Position numbers and translations under genes: made by a program. From Periplaneta americana (taxonomy: Eukaryota > Arthropoda > Insecta > Blattodea > Blattidae), in NCBI RefSeq assembly GCF_040183065.1, contig NC_091123.1, forward strand, positions 10,720,001 to 10,784,000: 64,000 nucleotides of DNA. Reading direction: 5' to 3'. This document shows positions 36,190-46,238 of the stretch, one piece after another. Numbering within the stretch: the first letter of the stretch is position 1; each line of letters starts with the position of its first letter. Below the pieces are notes generated by a model, which saw nothing but the letters and a program-made list of their open reading frames with translations, made no database searches and was not told the DNA's origin.

Positions 36190-36720
36190 TTATTGTTGAG
36201 GGGCTGGGGGAGGGGATGAGGACGGGTCGTCGTCCCCCTTCTTTGCATCTTGTCCCTGATCTTCGGGAATTTCGGGAGCTAGTTCTTCGGTGTAGACCCT
36301 TTTCAATTCACCCCCCTCCACAACAACAAAGTGGCCGGTGTTTCTCCTGCTATAAGGAATAAAGATTGGCGGTGGGGTTTCTTCTCCTGCCAACTGCCCG
36401 CCCTGACCACTCTGGCCTGGCTCTTGTCCTTCCTCTGGTTGTCGAGGTAGATATTTGGAATAATCGGTGACCTTGATTTCTTCCTCAGATGGAGTATTCA
36501 GGTCCTCTTCGCGCAGTTTCGGGCGCCTGTGCCTGTCCTTGAATAGGATCTCTTTGGGATAGGGTCCCTGAGGACCAATCCGTTTCTCGCCGGTGATGAT
36601 CTTATATATACCGTATCCTGTGCCTATCAGGGACCCTACGCCAATTGATGTAGCTCCAAACTCTAGTACTCTTCGATTATGGGAAAAATATCTTACCGCT
36701 GTTCTGAATGAGTTGAACAT
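36190..36720 (-). CDS. Unrecognised intronless ORF, 176 residues, single predicted membrane segment
   Basis: I do not recognise this protein. The ATG at 36720 has an AAAATG context. The N-terminus MFNSFRTAVRYFSHNRRVLE has five Arg and no acidic residue before Glu20, resembling a mitochondrial presequence or a positive-inside anchor. Residues of about 21-43 (FGATSIGVGSLIGTGYGIYK..) are hydrophobic with small-residue GxxxG-like spacing, consistent with one membrane helix. The remainder is polar and Pro/Glu/Gln-rich, probably disordered, ending SSSPPPAPQQ. The GC-rich, stop-free frame stands out from AT-rich flanks and supports a real gene. A GTATGAG donor-like site lies directly after the stop codon. 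A LINE with a (TGA)n tail ends about 75 bp downstream in the opposite direction (35580-36112). Alternatives are a retrocopy of an intron-containing gene or a lineage-specific gene. The function is unknown. Confidence 0.6.
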   Translation of the reverse strand: MFNSFRTAVRYFSHNRRVLEFGATSIGVGSLIGTGYGIYKIITGEKRIGPQGPYPKEILFKDRHRRPKLREEDLNTPSEEEIKVTDYSKYLPRQPEEGQEPGQSGQGGQLAGEETPPPIFIPYSRRNTGHFVVVEGGELKRVYTEELAPEIPEDQGQDAKKGDDDPSSSPPPAPQQ

Positions 36721-37306
36721 TTTTCTAATATTCAGAACGTATGTAACACAGCAACGGCATTGCTATTGTTGTCATGCATCGTCTCCATAGAGACCGCAGT
36801 TATTGTTTCATGTAGATCAGCGGTGAACAAACTGGGTATCGTGATTACATCGTGTAATCAAAGTCATTCATACTGGTAAGGGAAGTTTCCTGTACATTGC
36901 TCTCTGTCTCGCTCACGTACTGAAGGTATCAGTGTCGGTACCATGTCGCTCTACAAACCCTCTGTCTCTCTACGAGCAGGAAAGAACGTTTCGTACAGAA
37001 TGAGAAGAGGAATTTATTCGATGTTCTGTCGGAGAAAATGTTAATGTTCAATTAGTAGTCGTATATAGAAGCGACATTACTGTTTTCTTGCAACCCAACA
37101 TCAATAACCTGTTCATTAATGTTCATGCGTGTGCACGTTGCACTCATCTTGTTCAAGTTTCATAGTAAAGGGTGAGAGAAATTTGGACTTTCATTTCTTT
37201 CATTTAACATAATGGTCATTCGCTGCGAAAAAAGTGAATGCCATTTTCATTGTTATGTAATTGTACGTCCTCGTCATCGTCATCATCAATCACTATCATA
37301 ATTTGA
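36721..37306. other. Upstream region of the orphan ORF
   Basis: No repeat recognised. It may hold the promoter of the 36190-36720 gene; no clear TATA or initiator was chosen. Confidence 0.35.
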
Positions 37307-37329
37307 ACTCCGTTAATAGTTGTTGTTTT

Positions 37330-38283
37330 CTAATGCCAGGCGTTTGACAATAAAGTCATTTGACCTCTTGCACTCCAATATTTTTCAAAGATATTATCAT
37401 GGCCAGCCACTGAAACACAGATTTTGAGGTGTTCCGAATCCATTTCTTGGTTTGAGTTGCACAATGGGCAGTTAGGGGACTGATATATTCCAATTCTATG
37501 CAGGTGTTTAGCCAAACAATCATGGCCTGTTGCCAATCTAAATGCAGCTACAGACGATTTACGTGGTAAATCGGGAATTAACTGTGGATTTTGATGCAGA
37601 GAGTTCCATTTTTTCCCTTGAGATTGTGTTATCAAATTTTGTTTGTTAAAGTCTAAGTATGTAGATTTAATAAATTTTTTCACAGAGTAATATGTAGATT
37701 TAGTAACAGGTCTGTAAGTAGCAGTGCTGCCCTTCTTTGCTAAAGCATCCGCATTCTCGTTTCCCAGGATTCCACAATGGGATGGTATCCATTGGAATAC
37801 AATTCTTTTATTGAGTGATATTAATTGAGAGAGCATTTTAGTTATTTCTCCTGTTTGAGATGAAGGTGTGTGTTTAGAGACGATTGATAGAATAGCTGCT
37901 TTGGAGTCTGACAATATAACTGCATTCTTAAATTTATTGATGTGGCATAGAAGATTCCTGAGACTTTCACTTATTGCAATGATTTCACCATCAAAACTTG
38001 TTGTTCCATATCCAAGAGATCTATAAAGTGAGAAGAGACAGCACGTAACACCTGCACCGACACCTTTTTCTCTGGAGATCAAGGATCCGTCAGTGTATAA
38101 ATGAAGCCACTTTTGTGGAGGGTACCTAATAATAATTGTCTCTAAAGACAATTGTTTCAGTATTTCAGTGTTTACTTCTGATTTCAGTATTTCTTCTGTT
38201 AAATTTAGATTATATTCTATATTTAATAGAGTTAAAGGGTTTGGCTGCAGAAGGGTATCTGTCGGATACTGGGGGGAGAGCCA
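37330..38283 (-). CDS. LINE ORF2 C-terminal part: RNase H plus zinc finger
   Basis: This is open from a stop at about 38286 to TAG/TAA at 37330, about 317 codons. It carries a type I RNase H with its acidic residues in LHLYTDGS, FDGEIIAISE, AVILSDSKAAI and GNENADALAK. The IPSHCGILGNE motif is typical of Jockey-clade LINEs. A C-terminal CX2CX9HX3C finger follows (CPLCNSNQEMDSEHLKIC). The reverse transcriptase part upstream is missing. The 3' end of the LINE lies at 37321, at the left edge of a 3.1-kb composite insertion. RNase H removes the RNA strand after reverse transcription. The frame is intact, so the insertion is young, but the element is not autonomous. Confidence 0.85.
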   Translation of the reverse strand, partial: WLSPQYPTDTLLQPNPLTLLNIEYNLNLTEEILKSEVNTEILKQLSLETIIIRYPPQKWLHLYTDGSLISREKGVGAGVTCCLFSLYRSLGYGTTSFDGEIIAISESLRNLLCHINKFKNAVILSDSKAAILSIVSKHTPSSQTGEITKMLSQLISLNKRIVFQWIPSHCGILGNENADALAKKGSTATYRPVTKSTYYSVKKFIKSTYLDFNKQNLITQSQGKKWNSLHQNPQLIPDLPRKSSVAAFRLATGHDCLAKHLHRIGIYQSPNCPLCNSNQEMDSEHLKICVSVAGHDNIFEKYWSARGQMTLLSNAWH

Positions 38284-38296
38284 TTAATCCTTCCCA

Positions 38297-38815
38297 TTGA
38301 AGGCTTTAAGGAACCAACCTGGACAAATACCCAATGTCCGATCCCTACCTTCCCGTGGTGCAGCTGTTAGTAAGCGTAATTTTACAGGGAGGGGCTACTC
38401 ATCAATTAGCACTAGTCAGCTTGATGAGTTAATGATTGAATTTGGTATAATTTTCCTCTATTTAATACCTAATTCCCTCTTTACCCTTTCCTATCCAGTC
38501 CTCTGACTGAACTCTTACTTTCTTCGACCCCGACGGCATTAGAGCATTCGAGGCCTAGGGGTTCATTTCCCTTTCCTTCCTCCTCTTTCTACTTTTCTGT
38601 TCCTAATGCTGACCTGCTATGGCACTAAAATCGTCCTCCGGTGGCTTAAGGAGGGAAAGCTGGTGATCACCACGATCTCCCAGCTAGGTCCAATGGACCC
38701 GTCGGCCAACAGCAGGTGTGACATTCTGGGGGTTGTGTGTGAATGAAGTAGCCACCAAAACGTTAAAATATGGTGTTCACTTAAATCGGTTACAACTTGC
38801 CATTTAACCACTCCA
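38297..38815 (+). mobile_element. Repeat of retrotransposon 3'-UTR type
   Basis: GC-richer sequence (TCCCTACCTTCCCGTGGTGC ... CCAGCTAGGTCCAATGGACC ... GTAGCCACCAAAACGTTAAA), without coding frame. I know similar sequence as a dispersed cockroach repeat; no second copy is in the window. Confidence 0.45.
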
Positions 38816-38898
38816 ATATGAAATGAGTACCATTAAGGTAAAATTATCCGGAGGTAAAATAGTCCCCCAATCGGATTTCCGGGCGAGGACTACTTTAA

Positions 38899-39656
38899 GG
38901 GTATATGTACGTGAACGACCACAAATATTATCAGAAAATGCGGGCTCTAAATTTCTAAAATTTTATAAGAAAATGAACTCATAATTTAAAAAAAATACAA
39001 GGTACTACAACAAGACTTATTAGAACTTAAATATCTGATAAAAGTATAAAAAAGGTTACTAATAATGTTTTTCAAACCAGTTTTATCAGAGTATGAAAAA
39101 AAAATTCTGAAGTTACATCATTTGGTAACCATAACATTGTTATGATCTCTTTTACATCTTTAATATTTTTTCTGCATGTAATAAACACTTATTTCTGAAA
39201 AGTAGACTACTCTCAGACATGTAGAGTTGTTTATTTTAATACAATTAATTCTTTATTTGTTCTATATAAAATATATTAAAATTTACATAATGTTTTGTGA
39301 CCTAATTTTTCTATTTTCAAAGAAATGGGCATTATTGTAGTCTACCTTTCGCATAAATGCATGTTACATCAGTGTACAAAATTTCAGAATTCTATCTCTA
39401 ACGGTTGTGGAGTTATGAAATATGTGTGAAAATTTTCAAATTTTGGAAAATTTAATTTGAAGTAAAAAGTAAATTCTTAAAAATATTATTAGTAACCTTT
39501 TTATATCTTTATCAGATATTTGAGTTCTAATAAGTCTTGTTGTGGTACCTTGTATTTTTTTGTCCAATTGTGGGTTCATTTCCTTATAAAATTTTAGGGA
39601 TTTAGAACCTGTATTTTCTGAGAATATGTGTGGTCGTTCACGTACTTAGAAATGTT
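38899..39656. mobile_element. Foldback element with arms of about 170 bp, TTAA-flanked
   Basis: Positions 38906-39075 are mirrored by 39470-39645 (GTACGTGAACGACCACAAAT... and ...GTGTGGTCGTTCACGTAC), including CAAGGTACTACAACAAGACT and its inverse. TTAA occurs at 38895-38898 and 39657-39660. A loop of about 390 bp is AT-rich and non-coding. The TTAA flanks could indicate a piggyBac-type MITE, although the outer 8-10 bp do not pair. Confidence 0.75.
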
Positions 39657-39734
39657 TTAATGAACAGAACTAGACTCTTGCGGAAGTTTCTAAATAGTCT
39701 TAAATGACCAATTCGTTATTTTTTTCTCCTCTCT

Positions 39735-40242
39735 CTCTCTCTCTCCTTCCTTTTTTTTTCTCTTTTTTTATTATCTTGATATATTACTTAATCATTTGTG
39801 TTTGCATGCCATTTAGTACGACTTTGCTAATCAACATTTTATGTCTTGTAACCCACATGTATTCTCCTATTAGTATATTAACTGTATAGTATATCTGAAG
39901 TGAATTAATCGTCGAATTTATCTCGAGCATTTCAGGTCTTATAAATTGTGTGTGTGCGTGCGTGTGTGTGTTTTTTTCCCCCTTATGTTATGTAACTGAT
40001 TTTGATTATGTGTAATTTTCTACTTTATTTTATATATTATGTAACCGATCTTGACTATTTGTCATTTTATATTATGTAATTGATCTTGTCTATTGTAATT
40101 TTCTACTATATTTTATGTAATTTCTAAGGTATTTTCTTTTGTGTTGTTTTGTAATCTAATTTTGTATTTCATGTATATTATTGTAACCTGGTTGAGTGGA
40201 AGAGAAGGCCTCATGGCCTTAACTCTGCCAGGCAAAATAAAC

Positions 40243-40285
<43 letters not shown>

Positions 40286-40345
40286 CACTACCACTACCAC
40301 TACCACTACCACCACCACCACCACCACCACTACTACTACTACTAC
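39735..40345 (+). mobile_element. LINE-like 3' region with (CTA)n tail, copy 2
   Basis: Nearly the same as 8690-9325 apart from a shorter TG stretch. Its (CTA)n/(CCA)n tail is directly followed by the LINE endonuclease start at 40346. Confidence 0.65.
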
Positions 40346-40438
40346 ATATACCCTTAATGGTACAGAATCAACTAAACATCTTACAGTGGAATGCTGGTGG
40401 AATAACATCAGCCAAGAAGACTGAACTAGCCAATATAC
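40346..40438 (+). mobile_element. Start of a LINE ORF2 endonuclease, inverted relative to the RNase H part
   Basis: MVQNQLNILQWNAGGITSAK then KTELANIH is the N-terminus of a Jockey-type apurinic-type endonuclease domain. It runs into the 14-bp duplication at 40439-40452. It faces opposite to the RNase H part at 37330-38283, as in a 5' inversion. Confidence 0.65.
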
Positions 40439-40519
40439 ACTCCGTTAATAGTATACACACATTTGTTTAATAGACTTTAATTGCAGTGACTCAAATTACA
40501 TGCACAAGACCGCGCTGAA

Positions 40520-40703
40520 TCAGTCCGCATAGAAGAATACTGCAACAATAAGTCCATAGAGCCCTAATACTTCTGCGAAGATAAGGATGAGGATCATCCC
40601 TATGAAGAGTCTAGGCTGTTGGGCATTCCCGCGCCCTCCACTGTCACCAACGATGCCGATAGCAAAGCCGGCAGCCAGTCCGCCCCCGAAGTGAAGGAAA
40701 CCT
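40520..40703 (-). CDS. V-ATPase subunit c, copy A, exon 3 (7-residue deletion in helix 3)
   Basis: The acceptor TTGCAG precedes 40703, and the stop codon TGA is at 40522-40520. The exon reads [20 protein letters not shown], then [20 protein letters not shown], then [20 protein letters not shown]. This is helix 3, the AQQPRLF loop and helix 4, with the proton-carrying Glu in FAEVLGLYG retained. Compared with the usual family pattern and with copy B, seven residues (a VGFSGLA-like stretch) are missing between GGGLA and AGFAIG. The loss is in frame and lies between two short similar GLA-coding repeats. It would shorten helix 3 by about two turns. An ATTAAA-type poly(A) signal follows at about 40475-40483. 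A SINE sits only 68 bp upstream of the acceptor (40772-40997). Confidence 0.85.
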
Positions 40704-40771
40704 CTGCAATTAGAGAAATGAACATCAGTAAAGTTCATTGTTCTTTGAATATGCATGTCAGTAGCGTATAA

Positions 40772-40997
40772 AATGTTATGTTTTATTTAACAACCCTCGC
40801 AACTGCAGAGGTTATATCAGCGTCGCCGGATGTGCCGGAATTTTGTCCCGCAGGAGTTCTTTTACATGCCAGTAAATCTACTGACATGAGCCTGTCACAT
40901 TTAAGCACACTTAAATGCCATCGACCTGGCCCGGGATCGAACCCGCAACCTTGGGCATAGAAGGCCAGCGCTATACTAACTTGCCAACCAGGTCGAC
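40772..40997 (-). mobile_element. tRNA-derived SINE, family 2, next to V-ATPase exon 3
   Basis: The reversed copy runs from TGTTATGTTTTATTTAACAA to CAACCAGGTCGAC. Its tRNA-like head holds the inverse B box GGGATCGAACCC (about 40932-40943). Exact 14-bp duplications TCAGTAGCGTATAA lie at 40758-40771 and 40998-41011. It lies 68 bp before the exon 3 acceptor. Confidence 0.9.
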
Positions 40998-41079
40998 TCA
41001 GTAGCGTATAATAAGATAGAGATAGAGATAGTTTATTTTGCAAAAACATGTGGAACATGTATGGCATCGTCATATACAA

Positions 41080-42219
41080 TCTATACTAATAATAAATCTG
41101 TAGCCGAAATTTTTCTGGTAACTTTCGATTTTCCAAAAATAATTGGTCCTAACATATTTTATAATTAACCACCCCGAAACCGAAAATAGCTTTTTTGAAA
41201 TTTTTGTTTGTATGTCTGTCTGTCTGTCTGTCTATTTGTTACCTTTTCACGCGATAATGGCTGAACGGGTTTCGATGAAAATTGGAATATAAATTAAGTT
41301 CGTTGTAACTTACATTTTAGGCTATATGGCATTCAAAATACATTATTTAAAAGGGGAGTTATAAGGTGGCCTGAATTAAATAAATCGAAATATCTCGTTT
41401 ATTATTGATTTTTATGAAAAATGTTACATAACAAAAGTTTCTTTAAAAATAATTTGCGATAAGGTTTATTCCTTGAAACATTTTGATAGGACTGATAATT
41501 AATGAGATAAATGAGTTTTAAAATTAAAATAACTGCCATCTAAGGCCGTGTAATGAATTAAAAAACAAATGACTTCGTCTGTAAGGGGCCTTGGACAACA
41601 ACAATCGAAAGCTATGAAAGATAGCCTACAGACAATGTTTCTGTGTTTTATGAAGTAATATCGGAAGCTAAATTAACCGATTTGTATAATTAATTATTAT
41701 TTCACCATTGGAAAGTGTAGTTTCTCTAGATGGACATAATGCTATAATGTTATTACAGTAACTTCTGATATAATATAATATAATATAATATGTAATATTA
41801 TATAATATAATTTAGGTTATTTGAAGGGTTCACAACCATAGTGGGCCACGCGCCATTTACTGAATACGTAGAAAATAAGGGTTAAAATTAAGTTATTACC
41901 ATAATTCAATGAAAACCTATAACAAGTAAAATAAAATATACACATTAAATCTAAATTATGTCAATCTTCATTAAACTATGGTTGCATGTAATAAAAATTA
42001 AGAAACAGGTTAAAGGAATTGTCATTGCACAAATGAGTGTCTCTGGACCAAAATGATCGCATTTTAATTATTTGGATAGAATTTAAATTAAGTAACATAT
42101 TAAACGATTTATCCTTCTATCAAACACGAATGTTCCCTGGATCAAACGTCCTATTTTAATTATGTAATTACTTTATATTTATTTCTAACGGGTGCAGCGG
42201 AGCGCACGGTTACGGCTAG
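41080..42219 (+). mobile_element. Helitron, non-autonomous, 1.14 kb, both ends intact
   Basis: It begins TCTATACTAATAATAAATCT after a host A (41079) and ends CGGTTACGGCTAG before a host T (42220), the A|T target and TC...CTAR ends expected of Helitrons. A GC-rich hairpin (GTGCAGCGGAGCGCAC at 42192-42207) lies 12 nt before the CTAG. There is no Rep/helicase ORF. As judged from memory of the family, this terminal sequence is very similar to Helitrons seen in unrelated insects. It lies in intron 2 of V-ATPase copy A. Confidence 0.85.
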
Positions 42220-42351
42220 TTTAAAATACATGATGTCATACAATGGAAACAAATTAAGATACATCATACTCATCGACACCATAATATAGTCCTAATTCGT
42301 GTCCTAAACACTCGGAATGGAAGATTCCTTATATCAACAGGTAGACTATTA

Positions 42352-43031
42352 TAGTACATTATGCAACGAGCCTATAATAATAGTAATTAAGAAGCGAGTA
42401 TGGATGTTTATGAAACAAGCGCAAGCGAGTTTCATAATTTTCATACGAGCTTCTTAATTACCATTATAAGCGAGTTTCATACGACTTTTTATGCTCGACC
42501 ATATTTCTAACTTGAAATTATTCAGATGTATACATTTTATTTGTATCTGACAAGATCGGAAGTGACCTTGTTCTAGGTCGTGAATTGTGAGATGTGCGCA
42601 GACGCGAAAGTATTGATTTTTTCCGAGGAACAATAATGTCATTGACCTTGTGTAATCCCGTTAAACTTGGTATAACCTTGATTATTGAATTCGAATTGGA
42701 AAAACGAGATGACAAATTGAATTTATTTGAATATTATTTACAATTAACGCTAATTATTATAGTAAGAGAACATAACCTTCTGCGACAGTATTGGATTTCC
42801 AGCCTCCGTGACTTTTCGCTAATTCTCTTTCGATAGCATATCTGAGAATAATCGATACTTGCGGTTTTATAACGGTACAAAGCTGACTTGTTATTGGCTG
42901 AACACCTGTAAGCTGAGTTGTCATTGGCTGAAAACACCTATTCTTTAATGAGTAGGTGTACTTTAATGATATGCATTAAAGGACTGCTACTAGGTGTATA
43001 ATTACTACATTTCGGCATGGTCGAGCATAAA
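42352..43031. mobile_element. Interspersed foldback repeat, copy 1
   Basis: It starts TAGTACATTATGCAACGAGC and ends CATTTCGGCATGGTCGAGCA. A first palindrome (AATTAAGAAGCGAG...CTTCTTAATTACCATTATA) is followed by TTTTTATGCTCGACCAT, which is inverted at the far end (ATGGTCGAGCATAAAA). Shared with 48175-48897. Superfamily unknown; non-coding. Confidence 0.7.
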
Positions 43032-43550
43032 ATAATTTAAAAGCAAAGAATAGAAAACTGTTGTGAGTAATACTGTATTTACATTTATCAATATATAAAT
43101 TTGTATTATTTCTCGTAGAATATTTATGAACAGAAGTACATGCTATGTAATTATTAATGTTATTCCGAATGTAAAGGAGACAGGCCAGTACATACTTAGA
43201 CGGCAATGAATTGATCTTAAAGCTTTCTTTTGTAATATGAAAAGAGCTTGAGCAGATGTATGGTGACCGCAAAGAATAATACCATGATTTAAATGACTTT
43301 GTATATGGCTATGAAATATTGTAAACAATACCTTGTTAGGTAAATTATTCCTTAACAACCTTAACATATATAGGCCTTTACTTATTTTTTTGCAACATAG
43401 TCAACATGAGTTTTCCATCCCATTCCAGGCTCAAGAAAGATGTCCTGAAACCTAACAGCAGTATTACTAACAGTAGTAAGACGATTAATAATAAGATAGA
43501 TTGATTGTTATACTCGGACTTTTGATATTATGTAATATATATTTTAATGT
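43025..43550 (-). mobile_element. Jockey/CR1-type LINE fragment (RT C-terminal part)
   Basis: The minus strand reads FLEPGMGWKTHVDYVAKKIS, then MLRLLRNNLPNKVLFTIFHS, then NHGIILCGHHTSAQALFILQ and KKALRSI, typical of the region after the RT catalytic core (the S...YGI..WG motif, here HGIILCG). Frameshifted; related to but not the same as the fragment at 15170-16250. Confidence 0.7.
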
Positions 43551-43589
43551 GGGTGAGGTAAAAACGAAAAGGGTTTCGTAGTCAACTAA

Positions 43590-44100
43590 TAAAAACAGCT
43601 CGTAAAGTTTATACTCACATAGAAGAATAACACTAATTGACAAAAGAAAAACACTATGAATTCTAACGACAGAAATTAATAGTGAGATTCAACAAGGGTG
43701 TCCCTTTTCACCAATACTTTTATCTTTAGTCAGTCGAATTCATCAGAAAATGGCTCATTGTTGTAAATAAAAACTGTATAATTAATAAAATAAATTTAAA
43801 TTGCATTTTATTTACCGACGACTTTAACGTAATTATTGCAGATTCAAAAGACGTCCTTCAAATGGCTACATACAAGATGTGGCAAATAACAGAGGATTTT
43901 TAGCCTTAACATATTCATTCATTCATTCATTCATTCATTCATAGTGTTCTGCCCAAAGGCCGATCTTTCATTGCAAACCCAGCATTCTCCAGTCTTTTCT
44001 ATTTTTTTGATTTCCTTTTTGTCTCTTCATATGACCCATAACATAACTTATATGTGTAAATAAAACCTAAATTATACTTGTTATTACTTTCAAGTCCTAC
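43590..44100 (+). mobile_element. LINE reverse transcriptase fragment
   Basis: Broken frames contain INSEIQQGCPFSPILLSL (RT motif 4) and FYLPTTL/LFTDDFNVIIADSKD (catalytic F-T-DD box). A SINE at 44111-44447 follows, and 44450-44770 looks like a continuation (ILTQRKG and similar, no open frame). Decayed. Confidence 0.6.
43916..44040 (-). mobile_element. 3' end of the second LINE family with (ATTC)n tail
   Basis: On the plus strand an (ATTC)n tail is followed by ATAGTGTTCTGCCCAAAGGC and then the reverse of the family end. It is truncated after about 110 bp. Confidence 0.65.
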
Positions 44101-44110
44101 AAGATCCAAA

Positions 44111-44447
44111 GGGGTCAGCATGCTGGGCTCTTACGCAGAGGGCCCGGGTTCGATTCCCGGTCGGGTTGAATTTCCTGGTTGAGGTTTTTCAGGGTTTTCC
44201 CTCAACCGTAAGGCAAATTCCAGGAAATTCGGGCCACACAACATCCCTGAATATCACCGGCCCCATTCATCACCGAAATCATATTCATAACAAATCAGTA
44301 ATTCATATACAATTGCCATCTAGTTCACAACAATAGAACCAGTCTCAACAATAGTACACAGGCCTTCGGATTTCACCTAAAAGATTAACTCGCGATATGA
44401 CCAAAGATGTTAAAGCGGGTATAAATAACAGCGAGTGAAAAAAAAAA
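44111..44447 (+). mobile_element. tRNA-derived SINE, family 4
   Basis: The head GGTCAGCATGCTGGGCTCTT has B box GGTTCGATTCC (about 44149-44159); the body is TTTTTCAGGGTTTTCCCTCA ... TAAATAACAGCGAGTG with an A-run. Exact 10-bp duplications AAGATCCAAA lie at 44101-44110 and 44448-44457. Confidence 0.88.
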
Positions 44448-44776
44448 AAGATCCAAAATAGCTGTAGATAATAAAATCATTGAATAAGTTAATTTCACTA
44501 CCTTCGATGCAATATATCTCACCTAAAATATATTATGGAAAATAGGCTTATGAAATATCAATGAATGTGTGAAACAGTGACGAGGAATTTAAATAAAGTG
44601 ACAAGAAAACAAAATCAGATGAAGTTTTAAAATGATGATCATCTCTGTATTTATGTATGTTTCAAAGACGTGATCTTAACACAAAGGAAAGGGGAATTTA
44701 AATACAGAAATAAAAGATCGCAGAAGAAACTGAAAATAACACATTAATCCTATGATAGAAAATGGAATTCTATACA

Positions 44777-45012
44777 TGAGCCGTTCAGAGCAGAAGTGGT
44801 GTAAGTCAAAAATGGATAATGAGGGTAAAAGTAAACATTCTGTAAAATACAGCGCAAGGTATCAATAATATTCAATTTCTTTAAACTATTAGTAGTCAGT
44901 GGATAGCAATAAGGCCATATTAATTGCTACTTTGCGCTGTACTTTACAGGATTTTTACTTTAAACCTCATTACCCAATTTTGACTTACACCACTTTTGCT
45001 CTGAGCGGCTCA
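44777..45012. mobile_element. Foldback MITE, 236 bp
   Basis: TGAGCCGTTCAGAGCAGAAG at the left pairs with the inverse of the right end TGAGCCGCTCAGAGCAAAAG. Complementarity runs for about 90 bp through GTGGTGTAAGTCAAAA and TACAGCGCAA. Non-coding. Confidence 0.8.
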
Positions 45013-45304
45013 CAAACTGTTAAACTATGATGGTGGGATCAGTGCTAGACAGTAGGGACGGAACGGACCAAGTGACCCATATAACGATGATGGTGAACGG
45101 AATTACATTTTTTTTTATCGGAAGATAAGTTATAATTCTTCCGACTTCAAAATTTTGCTGGTACAGAATCTCATTTACCACTTATGTAAGAAGCAAAATT
45201 AAAATAACGTCATATGCAGACCCATTGATTTTCACTAGAAATATTTCATGTCCACCGTCCCTGGTTCCTGAGAATATAGATTATGAACATTTTTCAAATA
45301 AAAA

Positions 45305-45490
45305 ATTCGAGACGAAACCGGGATTCGATCCCGGTCATCTTGTTTGAAAGGCCAAAAGTGTGACCACTCTTAAGTTTCATGCCTAGTATAAGGTGTATGT
45401 GGTACTGTTCCCTTCTATCATAGACTTCTGGAATGCAGGCAGATTCCCCATCCCATTGTAACCTGCCCGAATTCATGCGGTATTAATGGT
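45305..45490 (-). mobile_element. Probable tRNA-derived repeat (reversed head)
   Basis: CGAAACCGGGATTCGATCCC gives an inverse B box (GGGATCGAATCCC). The tRNA-like part extends to about 45375; the following 110 bp (GGTGTATGTGGTACTGTTCC...) may be its body. Only this one copy is in the window. Confidence 0.4.
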
Positions 45491-46238
45491 ACCTGCATGC
45501 GTCAGTTTCGACAGGAAGTTTTCACTAAGTGCACGCATTTTAACGCAGCATGGCCACTAAAAGAAGTGAGTGACGCTTTAGAAGCCATTAGAATTACGAA
45601 TATTTCTATGAAGCTAGAGGAGGGAGTATGAAGCTAGGAGAGGGAGCAGTGAAATTGCAACTGAAATAATGAACATAGAATTTAATTTAGAAAGTGTATA
45701 TTGGGCAAGTAGGAGACAACAGAGTAAAATGACTGATTACTTCACTCCTCAGTAAATAAGTTTGGTGAGTAATGAACAAACTGTTTTAATACAGAATACT
45801 GTATTTATAATTGTACATGTATTTTATTGTGTTCATGGTATGCTTGAAAGTGAATACATAAATCTAAAATAAGCCTAATTATGTTTATTATTTTTCATTT
45901 TCCACCTCACTAGACTGATAATATGAATCTCGGTTACTACGACACTCGTTTATAACAACATAATTTTCAAGGTCCCTTGGATGTCGTTATAACCAAGTTC
46001 TACTGTATTTCAGATTTCATATTCGACTCTGTCCAAGCTGAATTTCCCATTGAAAAAAAAAACACAAGATGTTTTTATTTCTTTACCTATTTGGTATCTG
46101 TTGAACTACATTGAGTTCTTCATTGACTTACTGCACCTATTTTGAAAGTGGGGCAACACGCAGGGTCACCGAGGACAGGAACCACACTCATCATAGTGGC
46201 ACATTGTTAGTTATCTCTGGTTGAATGTCGTGACTTAC
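45491..46238. other. Intron 2 of V-ATPase copy A, exon-proximal part
   Basis: Nothing recognised apart from the splice donor at 46238. Confidence 0.45.

Larger units (their letters stand above)
37321..40438. mobile_element. Composite LINE insertion with 14-bp target duplication
   Basis: Exact duplications ACTCCGTTAATAGT lie at 37307-37320 and 40439-40452. Inside, from the left, are the RNase H end of a LINE (minus strand), a UTR-like repeat, a foldback element, the (CTA)n repeat and the start of a LINE endonuclease (plus strand). Opposite orientations of the 3' and 5' LINE parts suggest a 5' inversion, later invaded by other repeats. Confidence 0.65.

Noticed and set aside
40211..40408. Poly-Val and poly-Leu frames
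   Set aside because: Translation of (CTA)n/(CCA)n microsatellite.
44120..44175. Functional tRNA gene
   Set aside because: Head of a SINE with body, A-run and 10-bp target duplication.
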